Positions 8,286 through 16,365 of a stretch of 37,501 bases of DNA are shown here, in pieces. This DNA comes from Thermoplasmata archaeon (GTDB lineage: Archaea; Thermoplasmatota; Thermoplasmata; Lutacidiplasmatales; UBA184). The stretch is taken from NCBI GenBank assembly GCA_030044475.1, contig JASHVP010000086.1, positions 1-37,501 on the forward strand, read 5' to 3'. Each line of letters opens with the position of its first letter. Position 1 is the stretch's first letter. A program made the translations under genes and the position numbers. Under the pieces are notes generated by a model. It had not been told where the DNA came from. It ran no database searches and saw only the letters and a list, made by a program, of their open reading frames with translations.

Positions 8286-8690
8286 ATGCGGCTCGCCCCC
8301 GTGGCCGCCCTCGCCGCCGCCGTGGCGGGGGCCGTGCTGATCGGGGACTCGGTCGCGCGCGGCGGCGCGCAGTTGACGCTGGTCCTGATCGTCCCGATCG
8401 TCGCCGGCCACTCGGTCGAGTTTCTGGGGGGAGTGGCCCTTCTCGTCGGGGGCGTGCTCGCGACCCCGCTCTCGCTCTCCAGAGACCCCGCGCCGGAGCC
8501 CCCGCCGTCCCCCGGCCCGACCTCGGCATCGACCGGATCGAGGGGGGCCGGCGGCCTCGTCCTCCTCGGACCGGTTCCGGTCTTCTTCGGGAATTGGCGC
8601 GGGGTCTCGCGACGCACGCGCTGGGCCGTGGCCGCCGCCGGGGTCGCCCTTACCGGGGCGGTCGTCCTCGCGTGGTGGATCGCACGGTAG
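8286..8690 (+). CDS. DUF131 / TIGR00304-type small membrane protein
   Basis: A 134-residue membrane protein with three hydrophobic helices: residues about 4-22, about 30-60 and about 108-132. The segment GGLVLLGPVPVFFGN (about 88-102) is the signature of the archaeal DUF131 family, whose function is unknown. It starts 43 bases after dph2. Its last 41 bases overlap the 3' end of pdxT on the opposite strand. The Pro/Ser-rich stretch at about 68-86 is a probable extramembrane linker. Confidence 0.75.
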   Translation: MRLAPVAALAAAVAGAVLIGDSVARGGAQLTLVLIVPIVAGHSVEFLGGVALLVGGVLATPLSLSRDPAPEPPPSPGPTSASTGSRGAGGLVLLGPVPVFFGNWRGVSRRTRWAVAAAGVALTGAVVLAWWIAR

Positions 8691-9279
8691 CCCCCCGCTG
8701 GACCGCGGCGAGGAACATCTTGTGCAACCGCAGGTCGCCCGAGAGTTCGGGGTGGAACGTCAGACCCCAGATCGACCCCCGTCGGACGCCGACGACCTCG
8801 TGCTCCTGCCAGGCGAACGAGGTCGCGCGCGGCCCGACCGCGAGGATCCGGGGGGCGCGGATGAAGACCCCGGGGAACGGGGGGCCGGAGAGGCCCTCCA
8901 CGCGCACGGGGCCTTCGAACGACTCCCGCTGGGCCCCGTAGTCGTTGCGCCGGATGGTCACGTCGAGGGCGCCGAACGTGGGAGGGTCGATCCCGCTCGC
9001 CCCGGGAGAGAGCGAGGTCGCCAGCAGAATGAAGCCCGCGCAGGTGGCGAGCACCGGGAATCCGTCCTTGAGGCGGCCCGCGAGCGGTTCCCACAACCGC
9101 GCCTGCTGGAGGAGTCGGGCGATGGTCGTCGACTCGCCTCCGGGGAGGAAGAGGACGTCGGCGGCGGCCAGGTCCTCGGGCCGCCGGACCGCCAGCGGGA
9201 CGGCGCCGGGGACGACCTGGGCCAGCGCGCGGAGGTGCTCCGGAACGTCCCCCTGCAGCGCGAGGACGCCGACCTTCAT
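8650..9279 (-). CDS. pdxT: Pyridoxal 5'-phosphate synthase glutaminase subunit PdxT
   Basis: A 209-residue class I glutamine amidotransferase that feeds ammonia to PdxS in ribose-5-phosphate-dependent PLP synthesis. The glutaminase triad is visible as Cys80 (ATCAGF), His176 and Glu178 (FHPELS). GGESTT at residues 48-52 is the PdxT-specific signature. ATG at 9279 overlaps the hmgA stop as ATGA, so the two are translationally coupled. The partner pdxS is not in the window. The 3' end overlaps the convergent DUF131 gene by 41 bases. Confidence 0.94.
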   Translation of the reverse strand: MKVGVLALQGDVPEHLRALAQVVPGAVPLAVRRPEDLAAADVLFLPGGESTTIARLLQQARLWEPLAGRLKDGFPVLATCAGFILLATSLSPGASGIDPPTFGALDVTIRRNDYGAQRESFEGPVRVEGLSGPPFPGVFIRAPRILAVGPRATSFAWQEHEVVGVRRGSIWGLTFHPELSGDLRLHKMFLAAVQRGATVRSTTRGRPPR

Positions 9280-10580
9280 CCCCCGCCGCGACGGAGTTCC
9301 TCGAGGACCTCCTTCGCCCGATCGAACCGGACCTGCCGCTCCGTCACGAGGCGTGCCACGACCCGATCGACCTCGTCGGGCCGCGCGCCGGCGCTCGTCG
9401 CGAGGTTCCGGGCGTGCAGCTCCATGTGGCCGCGCTGGATCCCCTCCGTGGCGAGCGCGCGGAGCGCCGCGAAGTTCTGCGCCAGGCCGACCGCCGCCAG
9501 CACCTCGCCGAGCTCGCGGGCGCTCTTGACCCCGAGGACCTTGACGTTCGCCTTGGCGGTGGGGTGGACCGCCGTCGCGCCCCCGATGAGCCCGACGGGG
9601 ACCGGGAGCTCGATCGTGCCGACGAGGTCGCCGTGGGCGTCCTTCTCGTATTCCGTGAGCGGGGCGATCACCTCGCCGTGGTCCGCGGCCTGCCACGCCG
9701 CGTAGCTGTGCGCCCCGCTCTCGATCGCCCGGAAGTCGTTCCCGGTCGCGACCACGACGCTCGAGACCCCGTTCATGATCCCCTTGTTGTGCGTCGCGCA
9801 GCGGAACGGGTCCGCGGCCGCGAACGCGTAGGCGTCGAGGACCGCGTCGACCACCTGGGGGCCGGTCGCCGTCTCCGTCTTCAGGATCGCCGCGGGGAAC
9901 GTGGCCCGGGCCCGGCCGAGCCGGTGGATCGCGAGGTTGGAGATGATCCGCAGGACGACGCGCCCCCCCGTCAGCCGGGCGAACTCGGGCGCGAGGGCCT
10001 CGCACATCGTGTTGACGGCGTTCATCCCCCCGGCGTCCCGGGCGTCGACCAGGAGGTGGACGACGAGCATCGGGCCCCGGTCGGAGTCGAGCCGGCGGAC
10101 CTCGAGCTCCTTCGCCCCTCCGCCGAACTTCACGAGCACCGGGTCCTTCGCGTTCGCCGCCGCCAGGAGCTCGTCCCGATGGTCGAGGATCCGCAATCGC
10201 GCCGCGGCCGGGTCCACGACGTCGAGGATCTGGACCTGTCCGATCATCACGGGCGCGGTCGTCTGGGCCTGGAACCCGCCCGCCGCGCGCGCGACCTTGG
10301 CGGCGTTCGACGCCGCCGCCACGACGCTCGGCTCCTCGATCGCCATCGGGACGAGCACGTCCCGGCCGTTGATCCGGAAGTTCGTCGCGACTCCGAGCGG
10401 GATCGGCATCACGCCGATCACGTTCTCCACCATGTGGTCGACCGTGGATGGGTCGACCCCCGGGGGGAACTCGTAGGAACGGGTCTCCTCCTCGGACAGC
10501 CCGCCCCACTCGCGGACGAACGCCCGCCGCTCCTCGATCGACCGCTTGTAGAATCCGGGGACCTCGGACGATCGCGTCAC
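9276..10580 (-). CDS. hmgA: Hydroxymethylglutaryl-CoA reductase, class II
   Basis: A 434-residue HMG-CoA reductase producing mevalonate for archaeal isoprenoid lipids. The catalytic set is intact: Glu52 (ENVIG), Lys266 (ATHNKGIMNG), Asp282 (ATGND) and His385 (GIQRGHMELHARN). The opening VPGFYKRSIEERR and the segment DARDAGGMNAVN are typical of class II, the group shared with bacteria and also found in Archaeoglobus and Thermoplasmata, which suggests an old bacterial acquisition. There is no membrane anchor. I chose GTG at 10580 because GGAGGGG lies just upstream and because it overlaps the grpE stop as GTGA. It is the middle gene of grpE-hmgA-pdxT. Confidence 0.95.
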   Translation of the reverse strand: MTRSSEVPGFYKRSIEERRAFVREWGGLSEEETRSYEFPPGVDPSTVDHMVENVIGVMPIPLGVATNFRINGRDVLVPMAIEEPSVVAAASNAAKVARAAGGFQAQTTAPVMIGQVQILDVVDPAAARLRILDHRDELLAAANAKDPVLVKFGGGAKELEVRRLDSDRGPMLVVHLLVDARDAGGMNAVNTMCEALAPEFARLTGGRVVLRIISNLAIHRLGRARATFPAAILKTETATGPQVVDAVLDAYAFAAADPFRCATHNKGIMNGVSSVVVATGNDFRAIESGAHSYAAWQAADHGEVIAPLTEYEKDAHGDLVGTIELPVPVGLIGGATAVHPTAKANVKVLGVKSARELGEVLAAVGLAQNFAALRALATEGIQRGHMELHARNLATSAGARPDEVDRVVARLVTERQVRFDRAKEVLEELRRGGG

Positions 10581-11134
10581 GCCGACCCCTCCGGGGACGG
10601 CAGATCGGACGCCGCCGCCTCCGTCGCGGCCGGGGCGGGATCCCGGGCGACCACGACTTTCGCCGGACGGAGCAGCCCCCCGAAGAACCGGTATCCCTGC
10701 TGGACGATCTCCGCCACCGTGCCCGCCGGCGTGCCGTCGCTCGCGGGCGCGTCCCCGATCGCCTCGCACTCGTCCGCCCGGAACGGGCGTCCGACCTCCG
10801 CGACCGGCTCGACGCCCTCGTGACGGAGGAACGTCGCCCACTCGCGCTCGAGCAGCTCCAATCCCCGTCGGACCGGATCGGCGGCCGGCAGCTTCGCGAC
10901 CTCCGGCTGCGCGGAGCGGAAGCCCTCGAGGATCGGGAGCAGTTCGCGAAGCATCGCCCCGCGGGCCTGTCGGGTGATCGTCTCGCGGTCCCGCTCCGAG
11001 CGTCGCCGGAAGTTCTCGAAGTCCGCCAGGAGGTACTTGTACCGCGTCGCCCAGTCGTCGGGGCGGGGCGCCTCGACGGGGGTCGGCGCGGTCTCCCCGT
11101 TGGAGGTCGTCGTCGACCGCTCGTCGTCGGGCAT
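10577..11134 (-). CDS. grpE: GrpE nucleotide exchange factor
   Basis: A 185-residue GrpE, the ADP/ATP exchange factor of DnaK. The diagnostic coiled-coil segment YLLADFENFRRRSERD is at about residues 34-49, followed by the dimer helix LRELLPILEGF and the beta domain (GVEPVAEVGRPF, then GYRFFGGLLRPAKVVV). The N-terminus is disordered and Ser/Thr/Pro-rich. ATG at 11134 is chosen because the domain starts about 30 residues later. dnaK and dnaJ, the usual neighbours, are absent here; instead grpE leads an operon with hmgA and pdxT. Confidence 0.93.
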   Translation of the reverse strand: MPDDERSTTTSNGETAPTPVEAPRPDDWATRYKYLLADFENFRRRSERDRETITRQARGAMLRELLPILEGFRSAQPEVAKLPAADPVRRGLELLEREWATFLRHEGVEPVAEVGRPFRADECEAIGDAPASDGTPAGTVAEIVQQGYRFFGGLLRPAKVVVARDPAPAATEAAASDLPSPEGSA

Positions 11135-11164
11135 CGCACCGCCGAGGGGCGGAGGGGAGGCGGA

Positions 11165-11173
11165 GGTATTTCC
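11165..11173 (-). promoter_or_regulatory. TATA-like element of the grpE-hmgA-pdxT operon
   Basis: The minus strand reads GGAAATACC, centred about 35 bases before the grpE ATG, giving a leader of about 10 nt. Confidence 0.4.
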
Positions 11174-11305
11174 GCTTGTCGCGGGGGCGCCCGGGGCGGT
11201 CCGGGACGGAGGCGTCCGGGGGCCCCCGGGGGCGGCCTGATAAGCTGTCCGGGGTCCGTTCCGGAGGCCCGGAACGAGGGGCGATTTTCCCCCAAAACCC
11301 AACCG

Positions 11306-11311
11306 TTATAA
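11306..11311 (+). promoter_or_regulatory. TATA element of gyrB
   Basis: TTATAA is preceded by an A/C-rich BRE-like stretch. It is centred about 52 bases before the ATG at 11360, which gives a leader of about 25 nt. Confidence 0.5.
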
Positions 11312-11359
11312 CGCGTGCCCGGCTCGCTTTGTACCGGCGGTGCTCCCCGCCGATTTCCG

Positions 11360-13276
11360 ATGGCGCAGCAGACGGTGGATGCCCCCGCATACGACGCCAG
11401 TTCCATCCAGATTTTGGAGGGGCTCTCGGCCGTCCGGAAGCGCCCGGGGATGTACATCGGATCGACGGACGCCCGGGGCCTGCACCACCTGGTCTGGGAG
11501 GCGGTCGACAACTCGATCGACGAGGTGCTCGCCGGAGCCTGCACGGAGATCCACGTGACGCTCTTCGCGGACGGGTCGGTCGGGGTCCGGGACAACGGGC
11601 GGGGGATCCCGGTCGACCTCCACCCGAAGTACCACCGGCCGGCGCTCGAGATCGTGATGACGGTGCTCCACGCCGGCTCGAAGTTCGACCGGGCCACGTA
11701 CAAGGTTTCGGGTGGGCTCCACGGCGTCGGAATCCACGTCGTCAACGCCCTCTCCGAGTGGCTCGAGATCCGCGTCCGTCGCGACGGGCACGAGTACTAC
11801 CAGCGGTACGAGCGCGGTGCGCCGGTCGGCCCGGTGACGACGGTCGGTCCGTCCGACACCACCGGGACGGACACCCGGTTCAAGCCCGACGCGACCGTGC
11901 TGGAGACGACGACGTTCGACCGTGAGACGATCGCGCGCCGGCTCAAGGAGCTCTCCTTCCTGAACCCCGGGGTCACGATCCATCTCGCCGACGAACGCGA
12001 CGGCGCGCCGGTGACGTTCCACCACGCCGGGGGGATCACCGAGTTCGTCGAGGACATGAACTCGGCCTCGAACACGCTGTTCAAGCCGCCGATCTTCGTC
12101 CACGCGAAGCGCGACACGACCGACATCGAACTCGCCCTGCAGTACAACGACGGCTACAACGAGACCATGCTGGCGTTCGTCAACAACATCAACACCGTCG
12201 ACGGAGGGACGCACGTCGTGGGGTTCCGTGCCGCGCTCACCCGGACGCTGAACGACTACGCTCGTCAACGCGGGTTCCTGAAGGCCGACAAGGAGGGCCT
12301 GACGGGAGAGGACGTCCGCGAGGGGCTCACCGCGGTCCTCTCCGTGAAGGTCCTCGAGCCCCAGTTCGAGGGCCAGACCAAGGCAAAGCTCGGCAACTCG
12401 GAAGTGAAGGGACAGGTCGAGAGCGCGGTCAACGAGAAGCTCGCGGAGTTCCTGGAGGAGCACCCGGCGGTCGGGCAGAGCCTGATCACGAAGGCGGTCG
12501 AGGCGGCCCTCGCGCGGGAGGCGGCCCGGAAGGCCCGCGAGCTCACGCGTCGGAAGAGCCTGCTCGAAGGCGGCGGCCTCCCCGGGAAGCTGGCGGACTG
12601 TCACTCCCGCGACCCGGCGGAGTGCGAGCTGTTCATCGTCGAGGGCGACAGTGCGGGCGGGACCGCCAAGCAGGGACGCGACCGAGAGTTCCAGGCGATC
12701 CTTCCGCTCCGGGGGAAGATCCTGAACGTCGAGAAGGCCCGCCTCGACAAGATGCTGCAGAACGAGCACATCCGCGCCCTGATCCAGGCGATCGGGGTCG
12801 GGATCGGCGACGAGCTCGACGCCTCGCGGCTGCGGTATCACAAGATCATCCTCATGACCGATGCGGACGTGGACGGCTCGCACATCCGGACGCTCCTGCT
12901 CACGCTGTTCTATCGCAAGATGCCGGTGCTGATCCGGGAGGGCCGGGTCTTCATCGCGCAGGCGCCGCTGTACCGGGTCGCGAAGGGGAGCCGGGCCGCG
13001 TACGCCTTCTCGGACGCCGAGCGAGATCAGCTCGTCGCCGAGTACGGCGGGTCGAAGGGCGTGACGATCCAGCGGTACAAGGGACTCGGCGAGATGAACG
13101 CCGAGCAGCTCGCCGAGACGACGATGCGCCCCGGCGCCCGGACCCTCCTCAAGGTGACGGTGGAGGACGCCCTCCACGCCAACGAGCTCTTCGAGGTCTT
13201 GATGGGCGAGGAGGTCGAGCCTCGCCGGCTGTACATCCAGGAGCACGCGGTCGAGGTGACGAACCTCGACATCTAG
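11360..13276 (+). CDS. gyrB: DNA gyrase subunit B
   Basis: A 638-residue type IIA topoisomerase subunit, the length of short bacterial GyrB. The GHKL ATPase domain shows RKRPGMYIGST, then EAVDNSIDE and GGLHGVG. The TOPRIM domain shows EGDSAGG and DADVDGSHI with the metal-binding acids. The C-terminus ends with the family's QRYKGLGEMNAEQL segment. Gyrase in Thermoplasmata is generally considered acquired from bacteria. I chose ATG at 11360 because AVRKRPGMYIG follows at the normal distance. gyrA, often adjacent, does not follow; a two-helix membrane protein does. Confidence 0.96.
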   Translation: MAQQTVDAPAYDASSIQILEGLSAVRKRPGMYIGSTDARGLHHLVWEAVDNSIDEVLAGACTEIHVTLFADGSVGVRDNGRGIPVDLHPKYHRPALEIVMTVLHAGSKFDRATYKVSGGLHGVGIHVVNALSEWLEIRVRRDGHEYYQRYERGAPVGPVTTVGPSDTTGTDTRFKPDATVLETTTFDRETIARRLKELSFLNPGVTIHLADERDGAPVTFHHAGGITEFVEDMNSASNTLFKPPIFVHAKRDTTDIELALQYNDGYNETMLAFVNNINTVDGGTHVVGFRAALTRTLNDYARQRGFLKADKEGLTGEDVREGLTAVLSVKVLEPQFEGQTKAKLGNSEVKGQVESAVNEKLAEFLEEHPAVGQSLITKAVEAALAREAARKARELTRRKSLLEGGGLPGKLADCHSRDPAECELFIVEGDSAGGTAKQGRDREFQAILPLRGKILNVEKARLDKMLQNEHIRALIQAIGVGIGDELDASRLRYHKIILMTDADVDGSHIRTLLLTLFYRKMPVLIREGRVFIAQAPLYRVAKGSRAAYAFSDAERDQLVAEYGGSKGVTIQRYKGLGEMNAEQLAETTMRPGARTLLKVTVEDALHANELFEVLMGEEVEPRRLYIQEHAVEVTNLDI

Positions 13277-13283
13277 GAGGTCC

Positions 13284-14264
13284 ACGGCGCCCGCCGAGCT
13301 CACGAGCGTCGCCGACGGACTCCGCGCGGTCGGCGCCCGGGGACCGGAGCCGCCCCGCCGCCCGATCCTCCGGACCCGCGACGGGACCCTCCTCACGCTC
13401 GCCACGCTCGCCGGCGATGGGTCGGCCACGTGGCACGGCCTCTGGGTCACCCCGACGGCGACCCAGGTCCTGGGGCCCCGCGTCCCTCGCAGCCTCGTCA
13501 CCGACTCCGCCGGGCTCACCGGGGCGACGGCGGACCTGTCGGACCTCGTGCAGGCCGCCGCCGTCTCCTACCTCGAGATCCTCGAGGGCGTCGGCGAGCG
13601 GCTCGACGAGTTCGAGGGGCGGACCGACCCGCCCGAGATCCCGGAGCTGAGCGCGCTGCTGCGCCAGCTCGCCGGGGTCCGCAAGCACGTCGTGCGCCTC
13701 GCCGTGACGCGAGCATGGCTCGACGGTCCGTTCGGGGCGCAGTTCCCGGGCCTCGCCGGGAACCTGCGTCCGCTCTCGGGGGAGATCGACCATTTGGAGC
13801 AGCTGTCGACCGGGCAGGCGCAGGCGGCCCGTGACCTGATCGCGCTGCGCAACGCCGTGGAGTCGAACCGGCTCGCGGAATCGGCGAACGAGCTCGGCCG
13901 CGTGTCGAACCGGATCGCGGCCCTCGCGAACACGTCGAATCTCCGGATGCTCGGCGTCGCGTACATCGCGCTCCTGCTCGGCCTCATCAGCGCGGTCGTC
14001 CTGATCCCGAACACCGCGGCCACGATCCTCGGGATGCCGAGCGCGGCTTGGGTACCGGGCCTCTGGGTCGACCTCGTCCTCGTCGTCCTCGCGATCGTGC
14101 CGATCGTCGTCGTCTTCTCGCGCCCGTGGGTCCGTCGAATGCTCCACGGCTGGCGGTCGTACGAGTCGCGGAGCGGCGAAGGCCTCGCGGACCTTCCCGA
14201 GGTCCCCCCGCAGGACGTGAACTCCGGCCCGGCGGCCGAACGGCTTATCCGCGAGAGCCCGTAG
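13284..14264 (+). CDS. Two-helix membrane protein downstream of gyrB, start codon non-canonical
   Basis: The reading frame is open from the gyrB stop to 14264. It has near-uniform G/C at third positions, so it appears coding throughout. An AGGAGGT ribosome site lies at 13275-13281, overlapping the gyrB stop, but no ATG, GTG or TTG is in frame until GTG 13548. ACG at 13284 is the nearest candidate start (about 326 residues); a call from 13548 (238 residues) would discard roughly 88 apparently coding residues. The protein has a soluble helical N-terminal part, then two membrane helices (about 232-257 and 267-290), then a basic cytoplasmic tail. I recognise no family and infer no function. Confidence 0.65.
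   Translation, partial: TAPAELTSVADGLRAVGARGPEPPRRPILRTRDGTLLTLATLAGDGSATWHGLWVTPTATQVLGPRVPRSLVTDSAGLTGATADLSDLVQAAAVSYLEILEGVGERLDEFEGRTDPPEIPELSALLRQLAGVRKHVVRLAVTRAWLDGPFGAQFPGLAGNLRPLSGEIDHLEQLSTGQAQAARDLIALRNAVESNRLAESANELGRVSNRIAALANTSNLRMLGVAYIALLLGLISAVVLIPNTAATILGMPSAAWVPGLWVDLVLVVLAIVPIVVVFSRPWVRRMLHGWRSYESRSGEGLADLPEVPPQDVNSGPAAERLIRESP
14244..14250 (+). promoter_or_regulatory. TATA-like element of the amidohydrolase
   Basis: CTTATCC is centred 25 bases before GTG 14272, implying a leaderless mRNA. It lies inside the 3' end of the upstream membrane-protein gene. Confidence 0.4.
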
Positions 14265-14271
14265 GCGCGGC

Positions 14272-15600
14272 GTGGCGGAGGCCGGTCCCGCTCCGCGCGT
14301 CCTGGCGGGGGCGCTCCTGGTCACGCAGGACGATCGCCGGCGGGTGCTCCGCGGCGACCTCCGGATCGAGAGTGGACGGCTCACCCACGTCGGTCCGGAC
14401 GCCCCGCGGGAGGGGGCGGAGGTCGTCGACGCGCACCGGTTCGCCGCTGTCCCCGGCTTCGTCAACCTCCACGGGCACGTGGCGATGGGCCTCCTTCGGG
14501 GGATCGCGGACGACCGGGAGCTCGCCGGATTCCTCGAGACCCTCTTCGCGGTCGACGCGCACCGGACCGAGTCGGACGTCGGAGCCGGCGCGCGGCTCGG
14601 GATCGCCGAGATGCTGCTCGCCGGGACGACGACGTTCCTCGACCTCTACTACTTCGAGGACGCCGTGGCCCGGGCCGTCGAGGAGCTCGGCATCCGGGGG
14701 TACCTCGGCTGGGCGGTCCTCGACGCCGACAAGACCACGCAGCGGGGTGTTCCGCTCGACAACGCCCGCGAGTTCGTCCGCCGATGGAAGGGCCACCGAC
14801 GGGTGGTCCCCCTCGTCGCCCCGCAGGGCGTCTACGTCTGCGGCCCCGAGACCTGGCTGGGAGCGCGCGCGCTCGCCGAGGCCGAAGGCACGCTCTGCCA
14901 CTTCCACCTCTCCGAGACCCGGCGGGAGGTCCACGAGCACGAGGCGACGACCGGCCGGCGACCGGCCGTGTGGCTCGACGAGATCGGCTTCCTCGGACCG
15001 CGGATGGTCGCGGCGCACACCGTCTGGCTCACCGGTGACGAGATCGCCCGTCTCGGACGACACCGGCTCGGCATCGCCCACTGCGCCAGCTCGAACCTGA
15101 AGCTCGCCTCCGGGGGCATCGCCCCCGTCGTCGAGCTGCGGGCGGCCGGAGCGGTCGTCGGACTCGGCACGGACTCGGTCGCGAGCAACAACTCGCTCTC
15201 GATGCTGCGGGAGATGCATCTCGCGGGGCTGGTGCAGAAGAACCAGCGGTGGGACGCCGCCGTCCTCTCCGCCCAGGAGCTGCTCGACCTCGCGACCCGC
15301 GAGGGAGCCCGGGCCCTCGGCGCGGAGGCCGAGATCGGGTCGCTCGAGGTCGGAAAACGGGCCGACCTGTCGCTCGTGCGCCTCGACCACCCGACCCTCG
15401 TCCCGGCCCGACCGGAGGCGATCGTCTCGCATCTCGCGTACGCGGCCGCCGAGGAGGCGATCGATTCGGTCTACGTCGACGGGGTGCCGGTGGTGGAGGG
15501 CCGGCGGTTGCGTACCGGCGACTGGCCGCAGATTCGCGCGGAGGCCGAGTCCGCGGCCGAGCCGCTCTGGCAGAGCCGGCCGGTCCGGGCGCCCCGCTAG
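14272..15600 (+). CDS. Amidohydrolase, MTA/S-adenosylhomocysteine/5'-deoxyadenosine deaminase type
   Basis: A 442-residue metal-dependent amidohydrolase of the ATZ/TRZ-type deaminase group, which includes the archaeal DadD/MtaD enzymes that recycle adenosine by-products of SAM. Metal ligands are visible: NLHGHVAMG (His67, His69), CHFHLSE, and GLGTDSVASNN with the catalytic Asp. The AHTVWLT segment matches the family. The frame begins with GTG 14272 and the conserved beta-sandwich strand follows within 15 residues. The stop TAG at 15598-15600 interlocks with the stop of the convergent gene. The substrate is inferred from family resemblance; other deaminases in this group act on guanine or triazines. 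Confidence 0.88.
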   Translation: MAEAGPAPRVLAGALLVTQDDRRRVLRGDLRIESGRLTHVGPDAPREGAEVVDAHRFAAVPGFVNLHGHVAMGLLRGIADDRELAGFLETLFAVDAHRTESDVGAGARLGIAEMLLAGTTTFLDLYYFEDAVARAVEELGIRGYLGWAVLDADKTTQRGVPLDNAREFVRRWKGHRRVVPLVAPQGVYVCGPETWLGARALAEAEGTLCHFHLSETRREVHEHEATTGRRPAVWLDEIGFLGPRMVAAHTVWLTGDEIARLGRHRLGIAHCASSNLKLASGGIAPVVELRAAGAVVGLGTDSVASNNSLSMLREMHLAGLVQKNQRWDAAVLSAQELLDLATREGARALGAEAEIGSLEVGKRADLSLVRLDHPTLVPARPEAIVSHLAYAAAEEAIDSVYVDGVPVVEGRRLRTGDWPQIRAEAESAAEPLWQSRPVRAPR

Positions 15601-16307
15601 CGGAATCCCGTCGTCGCGGCCAGCGCGAGCGCGAGACGCTGAGCCGCCACGACGGGGTCGCTCCGAACGCCGAGCTCCGCGAGGCTTCCCAGACGGTCGA
15701 GGGTCCGCGCGGAGGCCTCCGGATGGACTCGGCCGAGCGCGGCCCGGTCGATCGTGGCGCTGATCACGCCATGGTGCAGGAGGTGATGCCGGTTCACACG
15801 CTGCGCGGCGCCACCGACGATCCGGCCACCGACGGCGAGGACCTCGCCTCGACCGCTGAGAAAACAGACGTCGTCCGAGAGGCCGGGGGCGGGCACCCAC
15901 TCCGCCGAGCACCCCAGGGACCGGAAGAAGTCGACGACGCCGGAACCGAGGGACGAGTAGGCGTGGACGAATCCCCGACCCGCTCGGGGGTCCCGCCGCG
16001 AGAGGACCAGGCTCCAGGCGAGGTCGCCCGGTTCGTGCAGCACCCCGGCTCCGCCCGAGGGTCGCCGGACGACGGGAATCCCCGACTCCCGCGCCCTCCG
16101 GAGATAGGGGGCGTCCCCGGGAACCCCGATCCCGACGGAGAGGGCTCGCTCCCTCAGGACCGCAGTCCGGACCGCCGGCACGGGACCGGCGAACGCGGCC
16201 TCGTCGGCCGCGAGGTTCTCCGCCGCGGTCAGGAGCTCGACCGGAGGCTCGCCGTTCGGCCCCGGGGTTCGGGGCCCGGTCGCTTCGCTCGCCCGCGCTC
16301 CGGTCAC
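15597..16307 (-). CDS. Lipoate-protein ligase A-like protein lacking the conserved lysine
   Basis: A 236-residue member of the lipoate/biotin ligase fold. Recognisable parts are AENLAADEAA, the substrate-binding VVRRPSGGAGVLHEPGDLAWSL (R-R-x-S-G-G-G-x-V-x-H), and HHLLHHGVI after the usual active-site region. In LplA enzymes that region reads roughly GRK(I/V)(A/S)G.A; here it reads GGRIVGGAAQR, and a gapless alignment puts Ile where the catalytic Lys belongs. The protein may therefore not form the acyl-adenylate conventionally. GTG 16307 is the longest start, and an internal start is possible. It is divergent from the thioredoxin-like gene. No lipoyl-dependent complex genes are in the window. 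Confidence 0.75.
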   Translation of the reverse strand: MTGARASEATGPRTPGPNGEPPVELLTAAENLAADEAAFAGPVPAVRTAVLRERALSVGIGVPGDAPYLRRARESGIPVVRRPSGGAGVLHEPGDLAWSLVLSRRDPRAGRGFVHAYSSLGSGVVDFFRSLGCSAEWVPAPGLSDDVCFLSGRGEVLAVGGRIVGGAAQRVNRHHLLHHGVISATIDRAALGRVHPEASARTLDRLGSLAELGVRSDPVVAAQRLALALAATTGFR

Positions 16308-16333
16308 CCCCCGAGTCGACCGACGGCGCTCGA

Positions 16334-16342
16334 AACGATAAG
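16334..16342. promoter_or_regulatory. Possible bidirectional TATA element
   Basis: AACGATAAG on plus (CTTATCGTT on minus) lies about 26 bases from both divergent GTG starts, 16366 on plus and 16307 on minus. Both transcripts would be leaderless. Confidence 0.4.
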
Positions 16343-16365
16343 AACCGACCCCGGTTCGGGGCCCC

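Noticed and set aside
13274..13284. Readthrough of the gyrB TAG as pyrrolysine to fuse with the next gene
   Set aside because: The downstream coding frame differs from the gyrB frame, so readthrough cannot join them, and GyrB is already full length.
11306..13519. A long open frame antisense to gyrB
   Set aside because: gyrB on plus has every family motif; the antisense frame is a GC-driven shadow with no recognisable domain.
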